Part shown: positions 27,550 to 36,918 of the stretch, piece after piece
Layout: each line of letters starts with the position of its first letter
Numbering within the stretch: the stretch's first letter is position 1
NCBI GenBank assembly: GCA_964516135.1
Contig: CAZEWN010000005.1
Coordinates: 62,001-126,000, forward strand
Source of the DNA: 34-65-8 sp964516135
GTDB taxonomy: Bacteria; Pseudomonadota; Alphaproteobacteria; Sphingomonadales; Sphingomonadaceae
Direction of reading: 5' to 3'
DNA length: 64,000 bases
The notes under the pieces: generated by a model
What the model saw: the letters and a program-made list of their open reading frames with translations, nothing else
What the model was told of the DNA's origin: nothing
Databases searched by the model: none
Position numbers and translations under genes: made by a program

Positions 27550-29084
27550 AGGCCGAGCGCCCCGGGGTTCATGCGATTGTCGGGATCGACCGCCGCCTTG
27601 ATGCCGCGCAGCAGCGATGCCTCGCGATCGCGCAGGTAAGGATACTTCTTGCCGATCTGGAGATGCGCCGCGCCATGGTCGAACATTGCCGCGACCATCG
27701 CCTCACGCATCTCCTCGACGAGAGCACGCGCGGCCTCGTTTGCCGGATAACGGGTGTCACTGACGGTCTTGCTCGCCTGGTAATCGGACAGGGAATCGGG
27801 CCAATAGAAGACCGGCTCATAGAGAAATGCGTTGTTTCCCACCGCGAAGAAGCTGGTGCCGACCACCAGCGACGCATCGGCCGCTTGGGCGCCATGCCGA
27901 TCGACGATCGCCATGACGGCCGCATGAAGCGGCGCGGCTTGCGCGTAGGGGACGATGCCGTGGATCGGCAACACCCGGCGCCCCTTGGGATCGGTAACAG
28001 GCAGGGGTGAAAACGGAACCGCACGCACCGCCGACGGCACGGTATTGGGTATCTCGCGCCCAACGGCCAGCAGCCCGCGAACCGCCGCCGCCTTGGCCAG
28101 CGCATCCTGGCGGTCGCGCCCCTCGACGATGAAGTGGGCATGAAAACCCGGCTTTTTCAGGAAAGCGCGACCGCCGGTGACAGTTTTGATCATCCGTTTG
28201 AGCCCGCCCGGACCCTTGCCAATTTGCAGCAGCATCCGGAAATCGGCGCGAAGGTCGGGCTCGCCAGCGAACTGCGCGGTGACGACCGGATCCATTGCGA
28301 AAATCTCGCTGGCGAGGCCTTGCCGCGACACCCCCTCCATGGCGAGGGCCATCGAAGCGAAATCGGGAAAAATCGCGGAGAGCCCCTCGACATGGCCTGC
28401 GCGCGGCTGAAGTGGCAAAGTGATGCTCAGCTTTAGCCCAAGCGCGCCAGCGTCATTGGCGAACAGTCCGGTCAGGTTTGGTCCGTACTGGGCGAAAAAC
28501 GGGTTATGGCCGGCCTGACCATCCATGCCAGTCTGGATGACCCGCCCATCGGGCAGCGCAACCTCGACCGACAGGACATTGTCGCCGGAGGTTCCGGCGA
28601 TTCCGCTGCCGAACGTCGCCGTACCGTTGGACAGCGACCCGCCGATTGTCGCGTCATGACCCGAAAATGGCCCCCAGAAACGCGCGCGCAGGCCATGCCC
28701 GGCCAGCGCGGCGTCCAATTTCGCCCAGGTGCAGCCGCTTTCGACGGTTGCATAGAGCGCGCGCTCGTCGATCTTGACGATCCGGTCCATCGCGGTGCTG
28801 TCGATGATGATCGCGTGTTCCAGGGTCGGCAGGAACGCATCGGTGTAGCTCATCCCGCCGCCGCGCGGGAAAATCGCCAGTCCCGCACGCGCCGCGATTT
28901 CCACCGACCGGGCAGCGGCTTCGCGCGTGGGCGGACGGATCACCGCGATCGGCGTTTTGCCTTGCGCGTACACGTCTTGCGCGAGCAATGTGCGGCGCGC
29001 GAGATCGACGATTACATGGTCGCTGCCACAGACAGCGATAAGGCTGTCGACGACGTCAGGAGCGGTGATCGAACGTGGGGGCAT
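27546..29084 (-). CDS. PCMH-type FAD-binding oxidoreductase (VAO/4-cresol dehydrogenase-like superfamily, unit A)
   Basis: The 512-residue protein has the FAD-binding PCMH fold: RPPTREAAARSVEIA, then FPRGGGMSYTDAFLP, WGPFSGHDATIGGSLSNG and GPNLTGLFANDAGALGLKL. It ends with IKAAVDPDNRMNPGALGL, the usual C-terminus of these oxidases. It has no signal peptide. It is the first gene of the leftward unit A operon; the candidate IclR operator is centred about 59 bp upstream of its ATG. It is a clear paralogue of the protein at 57984-59552, sharing the RGGGxSYTD, FWGPFSG and GAAHLQIGK segments. Confidence 0.88.
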   Translation of the reverse strand: MPPRSITAPDVVDSLIAVCGSDHVIVDLARRTLLAQDVYAQGKTPIAVIRPPTREAAARSVEIAARAGLAIFPRGGGMSYTDAFLPTLEHAIIIDSTAMDRIVKIDERALYATVESGCTWAKLDAALAGHGLRARFWGPFSGHDATIGGSLSNGTATFGSGIAGTSGDNVLSVEVALPDGRVIQTGMDGQAGHNPFFAQYGPNLTGLFANDAGALGLKLSITLPLQPRAGHVEGLSAIFPDFASMALAMEGVSRQGLASEIFAMDPVVTAQFAGEPDLRADFRMLLQIGKGPGGLKRMIKTVTGGRAFLKKPGFHAHFIVEGRDRQDALAKAAAVRGLLAVGREIPNTVPSAVRAVPFSPLPVTDPKGRRVLPIHGIVPYAQAAPLHAAVMAIVDRHGAQAADASLVVGTSFFAVGNNAFLYEPVFYWPDSLSDYQASKTVSDTRYPANEAARALVEEMREAMVAAMFDHGAAHLQIGKKYPYLRDREASLLRGIKAAVDPDNRMNPGALGL

Positions 29085-29131
29085 GGGTCGAGTTACACGC
29101 TGCCAGTTTCATTCGAGCACGAACAGCCTTG

Positions 29132-29154
29132 CTTTATCCACTTGGCGAACGAAA
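29132..29154. promoter_or_regulatory. Candidate IclR operator, site 1
   Basis: An imperfect palindrome with half-sites cTTTATCCaC and GCGaACgAAA around a 3-bp centre (lower case marks departures from TTTTATCCGC / GCGGACAAAA). It lies between the divergent FAD oxidase and PEP mutase-family genes of unit A. It sits 12 bp from the upstream candidate start of the rightward gene (29167) and 51 bp from the downstream one (29206). One of seven similar sites in the island. Confidence 0.5.
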
Positions 29155-29166
29155 GGCCTTCGCAAG

Positions 29167-30069
29167 ATGCAAGCCGCGCCGTTCGCGAACATCGCTCGGG
29201 CCACGATGACGCTGCGCGACCGCCTCCTGCTCGACGACATGCTGATTGCCCCGGGCGTGTTCGATCCCCTGTCGGCGCTGTTGGCGCAGCACCATGGCTG
29301 CGAGGCAGTGTTCGTATCGGGCGCGGCCGTGGCACTGACGCAACTCGGCCTGCCCGACGTGGGGCTCGCCAGCGCCAGCGAGCTGATCGACCTGGTGGCG
29401 CGGATCACCGATCGGGTGTCCATTCCGGTCATGGTCGACGGCGACAGCGGCTATGGCAACGCCGCCAACCTGCAACGGCTGGTGCGCGGATTGAGCCGCG
29501 CGGGCGCGGCGGCAATACAGATTGAAGATCAGGTCGCGATCAAGCCGGCGGCGCGGCTGCGCACCCGCCCACTGGTTTCGGCTGCCGAAATGGTGGGCAA
29601 GGTCAAGGCGGCCCAGGACGCACGGCTATCGGACGACGTCCTGATCAGCGCGCGCACCGATGCGATGCTGAGCAGCGGGATCGATGACGCGATCGCGCGC
29701 GGCGAAGCCTATATCGAGGCAGGGTGCGACCTGTTCTTCGTCGAGAGTGTGACGCGGCGCGAGGATGTGGCACGCATCGTCGCGCATTTCGGCGGTTCGG
29801 TGCCGCTGGTGCACAACCTGCTCGAAAGTGGCGGTTCACCGTTGCGGGATGCGCACGAAGCGGCGGCAGCCGGTTTCTCGCTCGCCCTGTTCCCCACGAC
29901 CGCGCTTCAAGGCGCCGTCCATGCGATGGGGCGTGCCTACGCGCAACTGGCGGCATCGGGCAGCAGCGCGTCACTGGCGGATGCTTCGGTCAGCCTGGCG
30001 GATATCAACGCCATCGTCGGCACCGATGATTTCACGGCGCGTGTCGCCCGATACGGAGAACAGGCATGA
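29167..30069 (+). CDS. Isocitrate lyase/PEP mutase superfamily protein
   Basis: The 300-residue TIM-barrel protein belongs to the superfamily of 2-methylisocitrate lyases, oxaloacetate decarboxylases and phosphonomutases. It has VDGDSGYGNAANL (metal-binding aspartates), IQIEDQ and ISARTDAML. These enzymes cut or form C-C or P-C bonds next to a carboxylate, so a late lyase or decarboxylase step in the island pathway is plausible. The start is ATG 29167 or ATG 29206; the second gives a more usual N-terminus (MTLRDRLLLDD) and leaves more room after the operator. It is coupled to the next gene by an ATGA overlap. Confidence 0.85.
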   Translation: MQAAPFANIARATMTLRDRLLLDDMLIAPGVFDPLSALLAQHHGCEAVFVSGAAVALTQLGLPDVGLASASELIDLVARITDRVSIPVMVDGDSGYGNAANLQRLVRGLSRAGAAAIQIEDQVAIKPAARLRTRPLVSAAEMVGKVKAAQDARLSDDVLISARTDAMLSSGIDDAIARGEAYIEAGCDLFFVESVTRREDVARIVAHFGGSVPLVHNLLESGGSPLRDAHEAAAAGFSLALFPTTALQGAVHAMGRAYAQLAASGSSASLADASVSLADINAIVGTDDFTARVARYGEQA

Positions 30070-31553
30070 ACGCGGACAAGGTTGTTTCAGCACTTCGCTT
30101 GCTCGATGGCACGGCGGGACGGGTGCTGATCGGCAACGAATGGCGCGGCACCGGCGCGGATCTGCCGTCGATCAGCCCATCGGACGGTGGCGAGATTGCC
30201 CGCATCGGCCTGGCGGGACAGGGCGAGGTCGACGCAGCGGTCGACGCGGCGCAATCGGCGATGGCGGGCGCCTGGGGCAAGCTGCTCCCCGCGGCGCGGG
30301 CCCGGCTGATGCTGCGGCTCGCCGATCTCATTGACGCCCATGTCGAGGACATCGCGACAATCGAGGCCGCCGATGGCGTACGCCCCTACGTGGAAGCGCT
30401 TTATGGCGACGTTCCGGCAAGCGCCAACATCTTCCGCCATTTCGCCGGAGTCGCGGGCACAATCGAGGGCAGCATCAAATACCCCTCGATCGGCTACGCG
30501 CCCGAGGGGATGGCGGTGCGTTGCTTCGTCGATCGCTCGCCCATTGGCGTGGTCGCCTCCATCATTCCGTGGAATTTCCCGTTCGTGATGGCTTGCGTCC
30601 GCGTCGCTCCGGCGCTCGCGGCGGGGTGCAGCGTGATCCTCAAGCCGCCGGAGGACGCTTCGCTGTCATCACTCCTGCTGGGGAAGCTCGCGCTCGAGGC
30701 GGGCTTTCCGGCGGGCGCGCTCAACATCCTGACCGGTCGGGGCGACGAGACCGGTGCCGCGCTGGTGCGGCATGATGGCGTGGACAAGATCAGCTTCACC
30801 GGATCGACCCGCGTAGGGCGCGATATCGGCGCGGTTGCGGGGGCTGCGTTCAAGAAACACGCGCTTGAACTCGGCGGCAAATGTTCTGCCATCGTGATGG
30901 ACGACGCCGATCTCGACTGGGCGGCGGCGGGGCTGGCGGGATCATCGTTCGGCAACGCCGGGCAAGTCTGCGTCGCGAGCGCGCGCATCCTGGTGCATCG
31001 CAGCGTCCACGACGCCTTCCTCGACAAGCTGAAGGCCCAAGCTGCGGCAAAGCGAATCGGTTCGACTTTCGATGCCGAAGCCTCGCTGGGGCCGATAATC
31101 TCGCACAAGCAGCAACAGCGCATCTTCGATCTCGTCGACGACGCGAAATCCGCCGGGGCAATGCTTTCGAACGAAGCCCTGACCGAAACCCGCAATGGCT
31201 TCTATGCCAACCCGGTGATCGTGTCCTCGCTCCCCGCCAGCGCCCGGATGGCGCAGGAAGAAGTGTTCGGTCCGGTCGTCGCGGTCGAAAGTTTCACCGA
31301 CCTCGATGCCGCCATCGCATCGGCCAATGCGACGCCATACGGCCTGGCGGGCAGCGTCTGGACCAAGCGGTGGCGTGATGCCGATCATGTCCTCAAGACG
31401 ATGGAGGCGGGAATGATCTACGTGAACTGCCATGCCTGGGCCGACCCGTCGGTGCCAATGGAAGGTCTCAAGGCATCCGGCATCGGCGTCGAAGGCGGGC
31501 GCGAGGGCGTGGAGGGCTATCTCAAGTCCAAGACCGCGCTGGCGCTGCTGTGA
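30066..31553 (+). CDS. Aldehyde dehydrogenase (island, unit A, second)
   Basis: The 495-residue enzyme has IGVVASIIPWNFPFVMAC, the NAD site FTGSTRVGRDIG, LELGGKCSAIVMDDADLD and the catalytic Cys in FGNAGQVCVASAR. The C-terminal EEVFGPVVAVE and MIYVNCHAWADPSVPMEGLK are normal for the family. It is translationally coupled on both sides: ATGA with the PEP mutase-family gene and GTGA with the MFS transporter. It differs clearly from the aldehyde dehydrogenase on the opposite arm of unit A, so the two probably handle different aldehydes. Confidence 0.9.
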   Translation: MNADKVVSALRLLDGTAGRVLIGNEWRGTGADLPSISPSDGGEIARIGLAGQGEVDAAVDAAQSAMAGAWGKLLPAARARLMLRLADLIDAHVEDIATIEAADGVRPYVEALYGDVPASANIFRHFAGVAGTIEGSIKYPSIGYAPEGMAVRCFVDRSPIGVVASIIPWNFPFVMACVRVAPALAAGCSVILKPPEDASLSSLLLGKLALEAGFPAGALNILTGRGDETGAALVRHDGVDKISFTGSTRVGRDIGAVAGAAFKKHALELGGKCSAIVMDDADLDWAAAGLAGSSFGNAGQVCVASARILVHRSVHDAFLDKLKAQAAAKRIGSTFDAEASLGPIISHKQQQRIFDLVDDAKSAGAMLSNEALTETRNGFYANPVIVSSLPASARMAQEEVFGPVVAVESFTDLDAAIASANATPYGLAGSVWTKRWRDADHVLKTMEAGMIYVNCHAWADPSVPMEGLKASGIGVEGGREGVEGYLKSKTALALL

Positions 31554-32893
31554 GCGGCGCGGTTGCCGGCCAGGGCGGTCGCTTCGCGTTTCGCAGCGAC
31601 TGGTATGCCTGGTTCGTGGTGTTCGTGCTGTGCTTCGGCGCGTGCGTGTCATTGCTCGAACGCCAGGTGATCAACCTCCTCGTCGAACCGCTGAAGGCGG
31701 ATCTGGGCATCAGCGATACGCAGATCAGCATTCTCCAGGGGTTCGCCTTCGCGATCTTCTACGGCATTTTCTCGATCCCGCTCGGCCGCCTCGCGGATTC
31801 GCGCAATCGGGTGGGCATCATCATCGGCGGAACGGTGCTGTTCTCGCTCGCGACGTTCTTTTGCGGCCTGGCCACCGGGTTCCTGCTGCTGTTCGTCGCG
31901 CGCATGTTCGTGGGGATTGGCGAGGCGACGCTGACCCCGGCGGGAATGTCGCTGCTCGGCGATTACTTTCCGCCCGAGAAAATGGGCCGCGCGATCGGTT
32001 GTTTCACCGGCTCGACCTTCGTTGGATCGGGTCTTGCGCTGCTGAGCATGGGGGCGCTGCTGGGCTGGCTGGGCAAGCAGCCCGATTTCGTGTTGCCGGT
32101 GATCGGCGCGGTGCGCGACTGGCAACTGGCTTTCATCATCGCCTCGCTGCCCGGCTTCCTGTTCGTGGGACTGCTGCTGCTGGTGCGCGAACCGCCGCGT
32201 TCCGACGTGTCGGGCACGGTCGAGGCGCCGATGCCGGTCGCCGCGACGTTTCGCTACATGGTGGCGAATGCATCGATCCTGGGCCCGCTGTTCATCGGGC
32301 TGCCGCTGATCGCCGCGGCCAATTTCGCGATGAATGCGTGGGTGCCAACGTTCTTCATCCGCACCTATGGTTGGGAGGCGAGCGAAATCGGCGCTGTGTT
32401 CGGGCTTTACGTGATGATCCTGGGCACGGGCGGCGTGGTCACCGGGGGCATTCTGTCCGACTGGATCACCGGCAAGGGGCGCAGGGACGCCGGATTGATC
32501 GTACCGCTGGTTGCGGTCGTGCTCTCCACCCCGTTTGTCGTTGCCTTTCCCCTGGCGGGCGATGCCACGCGCTCGCTCCAACTGCTGGCACCGGCCATGT
32601 TCTTCGGCACGATGCCATTCGGCGCGGGCACGGCCGGCATTCTGGGCATCGCGCCCAACCGGATGCGCGGGCAAATCATCGCCATTTACCTGTTGATTGC
32701 CAGCCTGATCGGCAGCGGCGTGGGCCCGTGGGCGATCGCGTTCTACACCGACACCATCCTGGGCGATCCGCAGCTCATCCGCTATTCGATCGCGACGATG
32801 GCGACCACGCTGTTCCTGGTCGGCGGGCTGGTGATCGCGAGCGGGCTGCGGGCGATCAACCGGGCGCCGGTGGCGGTTGCGCCGCAGGTTTGA
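31550..32893 (+). CDS. MFS transporter, spinster-like family
   Basis: The 447-residue protein has about twelve hydrophobic segments. The N-terminal signature DLGISDTQISILQGFAFAIF, then PLGRLADSRNRVGIIIGG, matches spinster-like MFS transporters that are common beside TonB receptors and catabolic genes in sphingomonads. The GTG start overlaps the aldehyde dehydrogenase stop. It probably carries the island substrate or an intermediate across the inner membrane. Its stop is 12 bp from the convergent GMC gene stop. Confidence 0.88.
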   Translation: MSGAVAGQGGRFAFRSDWYAWFVVFVLCFGACVSLLERQVINLLVEPLKADLGISDTQISILQGFAFAIFYGIFSIPLGRLADSRNRVGIIIGGTVLFSLATFFCGLATGFLLLFVARMFVGIGEATLTPAGMSLLGDYFPPEKMGRAIGCFTGSTFVGSGLALLSMGALLGWLGKQPDFVLPVIGAVRDWQLAFIIASLPGFLFVGLLLLVREPPRSDVSGTVEAPMPVAATFRYMVANASILGPLFIGLPLIAAANFAMNAWVPTFFIRTYGWEASEIGAVFGLYVMILGTGGVVTGGILSDWITGKGRRDAGLIVPLVAVVLSTPFVVAFPLAGDATRSLQLLAPAMFFGTMPFGAGTAGILGIAPNRMRGQIIAIYLLIASLIGSGVGPWAIAFYTDTILGDPQLIRYSIATMATTLFLVGGLVIASGLRAINRAPVAVAPQV

Positions 32894-32905
32894 CCGCTTG
32901 GTTCG

Positions 32906-34489
32906 TTACCGGCGATCGCGCCGGATCATGTCGGAAGCATTTTCGGCGATCATCACCACCGCGCCGTTGATGTTGCCACTGACGTGGCGCGGCATGACCG
33001 ATGCGTCGACCACCCGCAATCCATCGACCCCGCGCACGCACAGCCGTTCGTCCACAACGCCCTCCCCGGCCGACCCCATACGGCAGGCACCCATCGGATG
33101 GTTGGTGGGCCAGCAGGTGGCACGGACATAGGTTTCCAGCGCCGCATCGCTGTCCACCTCCGCCCCGGGGATGCGCTCGCCAAGGGAGTGGCGGGCGAAG
33201 GCCGGCTGTCTGAACACCTCGCGTACCACGCGCAGGGCGCGCACCAGAGTGGCGATGTCGTCGGGGTGGTCCAACATGGAAAGCTCGATCCGCGGCGGCA
33301 GGTCGGGGTCGGGGCCGCGCAGCGATATCCGGCCCTTGCTCTTGGGATAGGACAGCGCAAGGACCGCGGTCACCGCCGGCTTCATGTACGGCACCACGCC
33401 CTGCGGCGTGAGCGCGAAGGCAAACGGCCCCAGCATCAGCTGCATGTCCGGCGCATCGAGCCCCTGATCGCTGCGAAAAAAGCCCACGGCGTGGGGATAG
33501 GCGCTGGTCACGGGTCCGCGCCGGAACAGCAGCCAGTTGAGCAGGTGCAACGGTACGCGCGGACCGTTGATGTCCATGTTGAACGTCCGCATCGTCACGT
33601 CATGACTTATCTGCACATGCGGGTGTTCCTGCACGTTGCCGCCAACATGGGGACTATCGGCAACAACAGGGATGCCATGATCGCGCAAGTGCGCCGCCGG
33701 CCCGATGCCGGATAGCATCAGCAGCTTCGGGCTGCCCATCGCGCCCGCGCTGACGATCGTTTCGCCCCCCCGCACCACACCGCGACCGCGCAGTTCCACG
33801 CCAATGCAGCGCTGCCCCTCGAACACCAGCCGGTCAACCAACGCGCCGGTCAGGATCGTCAGGTTGCGGCGACCACGCGCGGGATTGAGATAGCCGCGCG
33901 CGACACTGTACCGGCGGCCGCGTTTCTGCGTCACCTGCGGCGCGCCGATACCTTCCTGGACGCGGCCGTTGTAATCGGGATTGGCGGGCCAGCCCGCCTC
34001 GACCGCCGCCGCCTCGAATGCCTCGCCCAATGGATGGCGGGAGCGTAGCGATTCGACCACCAGCGGCCCGTCGCGCCCGCGCACCTGATCCTGGCCAAAC
34101 GCAGTAGTTTCCATCCGCCGGAACAGCGGCGCGACGTCGGTATAACTCCAGCCCGGATTGCCCAGCGCGGCCCAGGCATCGTAATCGCCAGGCGCCCCGC
34201 GCACATAGAGCATGCCGTTGATCGAGCTCGACCCACCCAGACCCTTGCCCGCCGACCACAAGTCCACCTGACCACCGCGCGACGGATCGGGTTCGGTCAG
34301 GTGCATCCAGTCATGACGCGGGTTGCCGATCAGCTTCACGATCGCGGCTGGCACGTGGATGTAGGGCGACCAGTCGCGTGTGCCCGCCTCGATAAGCAGG
34401 ACCGTCCGGCTGCCATCCTCGCTCAACCGGTTGGCGAGCACGCAGCCCGCCGATCCAGCGCCCACGATGATGTAATCGAACGGTCCCAT
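32906..34489 (-). CDS. GMC-family FAD oxidoreductase (choline/alcohol dehydrogenase-like)
   Basis: The 527-residue flavoenzyme oxidises a primary or secondary alcohol. It has the N-terminal FAD motif YIIVGAGSAGCVLANRLSED, GKGLGGSSSINGMLYVRG, the second GMC signature SAGAMGSPKLLMLSGIGPA and the C-terminal CWPTNHPMGACRMG with the catalytic His region. It lies 4 bp after the TonB receptor stop and is the last gene of the leftward operon PhyH, small protein, receptor, GMC. Its product could feed one of the island aldehyde dehydrogenases. Confidence 0.9.
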   Translation of the reverse strand: MGPFDYIIVGAGSAGCVLANRLSEDGSRTVLLIEAGTRDWSPYIHVPAAIVKLIGNPRHDWMHLTEPDPSRGGQVDLWSAGKGLGGSSSINGMLYVRGAPGDYDAWAALGNPGWSYTDVAPLFRRMETTAFGQDQVRGRDGPLVVESLRSRHPLGEAFEAAAVEAGWPANPDYNGRVQEGIGAPQVTQKRGRRYSVARGYLNPARGRRNLTILTGALVDRLVFEGQRCIGVELRGRGVVRGGETIVSAGAMGSPKLLMLSGIGPAAHLRDHGIPVVADSPHVGGNVQEHPHVQISHDVTMRTFNMDINGPRVPLHLLNWLLFRRGPVTSAYPHAVGFFRSDQGLDAPDMQLMLGPFAFALTPQGVVPYMKPAVTAVLALSYPKSKGRISLRGPDPDLPPRIELSMLDHPDDIATLVRALRVVREVFRQPAFARHSLGERIPGAEVDSDAALETYVRATCWPTNHPMGACRMGSAGEGVVDERLCVRGVDGLRVVDASVMPRHVSGNINGAVVMIAENASDMIRRDRR

Positions 34490-34493
34490 GCGA

Positions 34494-36641
34494 TCAGTAA
34501 CGGTAACGCAGTTCCAGCATCCAGGTGCGTGGTGGCAAAACCGTGACCGCGGAAGACTGGGTGGAGCAACATACGACCGTCTTGTCGTCGGAAAGGTTGC
34601 GCGCTGTTAGCCGTGCCTCGAACCGTTCGCCGAAGCCGAGCCCGACAAACCCGTTCCAGCGCCAGTAGCTGTCGATCAGCAGCGTGTTGTCGACGGCGGC
34701 GAAGTAACTCCCTTCGTAGCTGAGGTCGCTGCCGAGTTTCAGGTCGATGCGATCGCTGACCGGCAGATCGTAGGTAAAGCCAACTTGCCCCGAGGCACGC
34801 GGTGTGACCGGCAAACGCTTGGCATTGTTGATCGCCGCGGTCGATCCGGGCGACAGCTCGTCGTACTTGTCGCGTGCCAGCCCGACTTGTGCAAACAAGG
34901 TCAACCCGGGGGTGGGCACGGCCTGGGCTTCCAGCTCCAGCCCGTAAACGGTGGCCTTGCCGACATTCTGCACTGCGAAACTGAACGTCACGGGATCGAT
35001 CAGCGCGGTCTGCTGGATGGCGTCGTATTTCGCCAGGAACGCGGCCGCATTGAACCGCAAGACCCGGTCGGGGGTTTCAAGCTTCAAGCCGCCTTCATAC
35101 GACCAGACAGTCATTTCGTCGTAAGGCTGGCGAACCACGAGCGGATTGGCAATGGCAAGCCCGTTGTAGCCGCCCGCCTTGAACCCGCGCGCCGCGGACA
35201 GATAGACCAGCGTCCGGTCGTTCGGCTTCCAGTCGAGGCCGATCTTCGGGCTGAGCGACCTGAAGGTGTCGGCACGGTCGATCGTTGCCGCGGTGAAAGG
35301 AAACGCGAAGCCATTCTGGATCGAGGCGTCGAGTTCCTTCTTGTCCTGCGACCAGCGCAGTCCGGCGGTCAGCGAAAGGGTGTCGGTAAAGTTGAACGTG
35401 CCCTGCCCGAAGGCGGCAATGCTTTCCGTCTTGAGCCGGAAATCGGTCGGCAGCAGCGCCGTCGCGCCGAGCAGGTCGTTCAGGACCTGGCGGTTGCGTT
35501 CGCGAAAATAATAGAAGCCCAGTATCCAGTCGAGCCTGCCGCTTTCGCCACTGACCTGGAATTCCTGGCTGAATTGTTTGTACCGCCCCTCCGAATCCCG
35601 GAAAAAGCCGATCGCAAATCCCGTGCCGGTGCGGACACCGCCGGTGAAATCGGTGCGGAAGATATCGTCGATATCGATGTAGCCGGTGATCGAGCGGAGC
35701 CTGACCGCATCAAGGTCATACCCCAGATCGAGCGTCGCCGACCACTGATCGGTTTCGCCGCGATTGACCGCCGGCGTGCGCGTGATGTTGTATGCGCCCT
35801 CGGCAAACCGCACGCCATCCGTATTGGTCGGTCGTGCGGCATACGTCGCGGGAACGGCGTTGTACCCATCGTTGCGATCGCGCGCGCCCGACAGGATCAG
35901 CGTCGCCGATAGACGGTCGCCGCCATAATAGTTCAGGATCGCCCGGCCCGCCGCGCTCGATAGGTCGCCAACGCGCTCGTCGCGGGCGATATTGAACTGA
36001 AAACCTTCCTGCTCGCGGTAAAGCCCGGCAATCGAGGCGCCCCATCCGCTCCCGATCGGCCCGCCGATGGCACCCTTGATCGTGACATGATCGAACGATC
36101 CATAAGCGACCGAGGCATTTGCGTAGAGTTCATCCTCGGGCTTGCGCGAAATGATCTTGATCGCGCCCGCGATCGTGTTGCGGCCATACAGCGTGCCTTG
36201 CGGGCCGCGCAGCACTTCGATTCGTTCGACATCGCTGAATTCGAGATTGGTGCCGGTGGGGCGGCCGCGGTACACGTCATCGACATAGACCCCGACCGAC
36301 GCCTCGGAAACCGCCAGCCCGCCGGCCTGCTCCGCCGAGCCGCGCATCGCGACCGAAAGCGTGGAGGGATTGGCCGTCGCTTCGAGCACATAGAGGTTGG
36401 GAACAGCCCGGTCGATGTCGGTGGTGCTTTCGATACCCAGCCGATCGAGCGATTCGGCGGTCAGCGCGGACACCGCCACCGGCGTGTCCTGGATCGATTC
36501 GGCGCGGCGCTCGGCCGTTACGATGATCTCCTCCACGCCGCCCGGCTGCGCGCTGTCACCGCTTGCCTCCTGTGCGGCGGCAGGGAACGCCAGGGCGGCG
36601 ATTGCCGCGCCCGACAGCAGCAGTTCACGAAAATTCCTCAT
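34494..36641 (-). CDS. TonB-dependent outer-membrane receptor 1
   Basis: The 715-residue receptor has a signal peptide (MRNFRELLLSGAAIAALAFP, cleaved after AAAQ), a TonB box-like EEIIVTAERR, a plug with VERIEVLRGPQGTLYGRNTI, and a beta-barrel ending in the aromatic LELRYRY typical of outer-membrane insertion. It probably imports the island substrate. GGGAGG precedes the ATG. It sits between the small 68-residue gene and the GMC oxidoreductase in the same operon. The ligand cannot be told from the sequence. Confidence 0.93.
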   Translation of the reverse strand: MRNFRELLLSGAAIAALAFPAAAQEASGDSAQPGGVEEIIVTAERRAESIQDTPVAVSALTAESLDRLGIESTTDIDRAVPNLYVLEATANPSTLSVAMRGSAEQAGGLAVSEASVGVYVDDVYRGRPTGTNLEFSDVERIEVLRGPQGTLYGRNTIAGAIKIISRKPEDELYANASVAYGSFDHVTIKGAIGGPIGSGWGASIAGLYREQEGFQFNIARDERVGDLSSAAGRAILNYYGGDRLSATLILSGARDRNDGYNAVPATYAARPTNTDGVRFAEGAYNITRTPAVNRGETDQWSATLDLGYDLDAVRLRSITGYIDIDDIFRTDFTGGVRTGTGFAIGFFRDSEGRYKQFSQEFQVSGESGRLDWILGFYYFRERNRQVLNDLLGATALLPTDFRLKTESIAAFGQGTFNFTDTLSLTAGLRWSQDKKELDASIQNGFAFPFTAATIDRADTFRSLSPKIGLDWKPNDRTLVYLSAARGFKAGGYNGLAIANPLVVRQPYDEMTVWSYEGGLKLETPDRVLRFNAAAFLAKYDAIQQTALIDPVTFSFAVQNVGKATVYGLELEAQAVPTPGLTLFAQVGLARDKYDELSPGSTAAINNAKRLPVTPRASGQVGFTYDLPVSDRIDLKLGSDLSYEGSYFAAVDNTLLIDSYWRWNGFVGLGFGERFEARLTARNLSDDKTVVCCSTQSSAVTVLPPRTWMLELRYRY

Positions 36642-36658
36642 GGTAAAACCTCCCTTAT

Positions 36659-36679
36659 CGTCCGGGCGCGGCCCGGACG
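36659..36679. other. Perfect 9-bp inverted repeat in the leader of TonB receptor 1
   Basis: Arms CGTCCGGGC and GCCCGGACG flank a 3-bp centre (GCG). The repeat lies between the stop of the 68-residue gene (36712) and the receptor ATG (36641), about 10 bp before the receptor ribosome site. It has no following T-run on either strand, so a simple intrinsic terminator is unlikely. An mRNA hairpin setting relative expression within the operon, or a protein-binding palindrome, are both possible. Confidence 0.5.
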
Positions 36680-36711
36680 TTGATTGTTACGGAGATGTCG
36701 GTTGCCGCTTG

Positions 36712-36918
36712 CTAGGCGGCGGCTTCACTCAATTTGGTGAACGTCTCGTATTCGTTGATGTCGTCGCGACGTTGCTGGCGCCAGCGCGCCGCGAATCCGC
36801 GCGGATAGCGACTGTCGTCGTCCTTCTCCCCGCGTTCGGACCAGAGGAGCGGGAACAGATCGCCCTCGGGCGGATCGCCCGGAATCATCTCGTCCCACGA
36901 AATACCGGCCAGGTTCAC
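36712..36918 (-). CDS. Hypothetical 68-residue protein coupled to the PhyH gene
   Basis: The frame begins with GTG immediately after the TAA of the PhyH gene, with no gap, and ends 70 bp before the receptor start. The product (MNLAGISWDEMIPGDPPEGD at the N-terminus) is charged, has three tryptophans and no signal or membrane segment. Position and coupling argue that it is real; no family was recognised. It could be a small partner of the dioxygenase. An alternative is that it is untranslated spacer. Confidence 0.5.
   Translation of the reverse strand: MNLAGISWDEMIPGDPPEGDLFPLLWSERGEKDDDSRYPRGFAARWRQQRRDDINEYETFTKLSEAAA

Noticed and set aside
36659..36679. Perfect TCCGGGC/GCCCGGA palindrome considered as an eighth IclR operator
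   Set aside because: It lacks the TTTTA and CAAAA outer parts and the TCCGC/GCGGA core, and it lies within an operon. Recorded as a hairpin instead.
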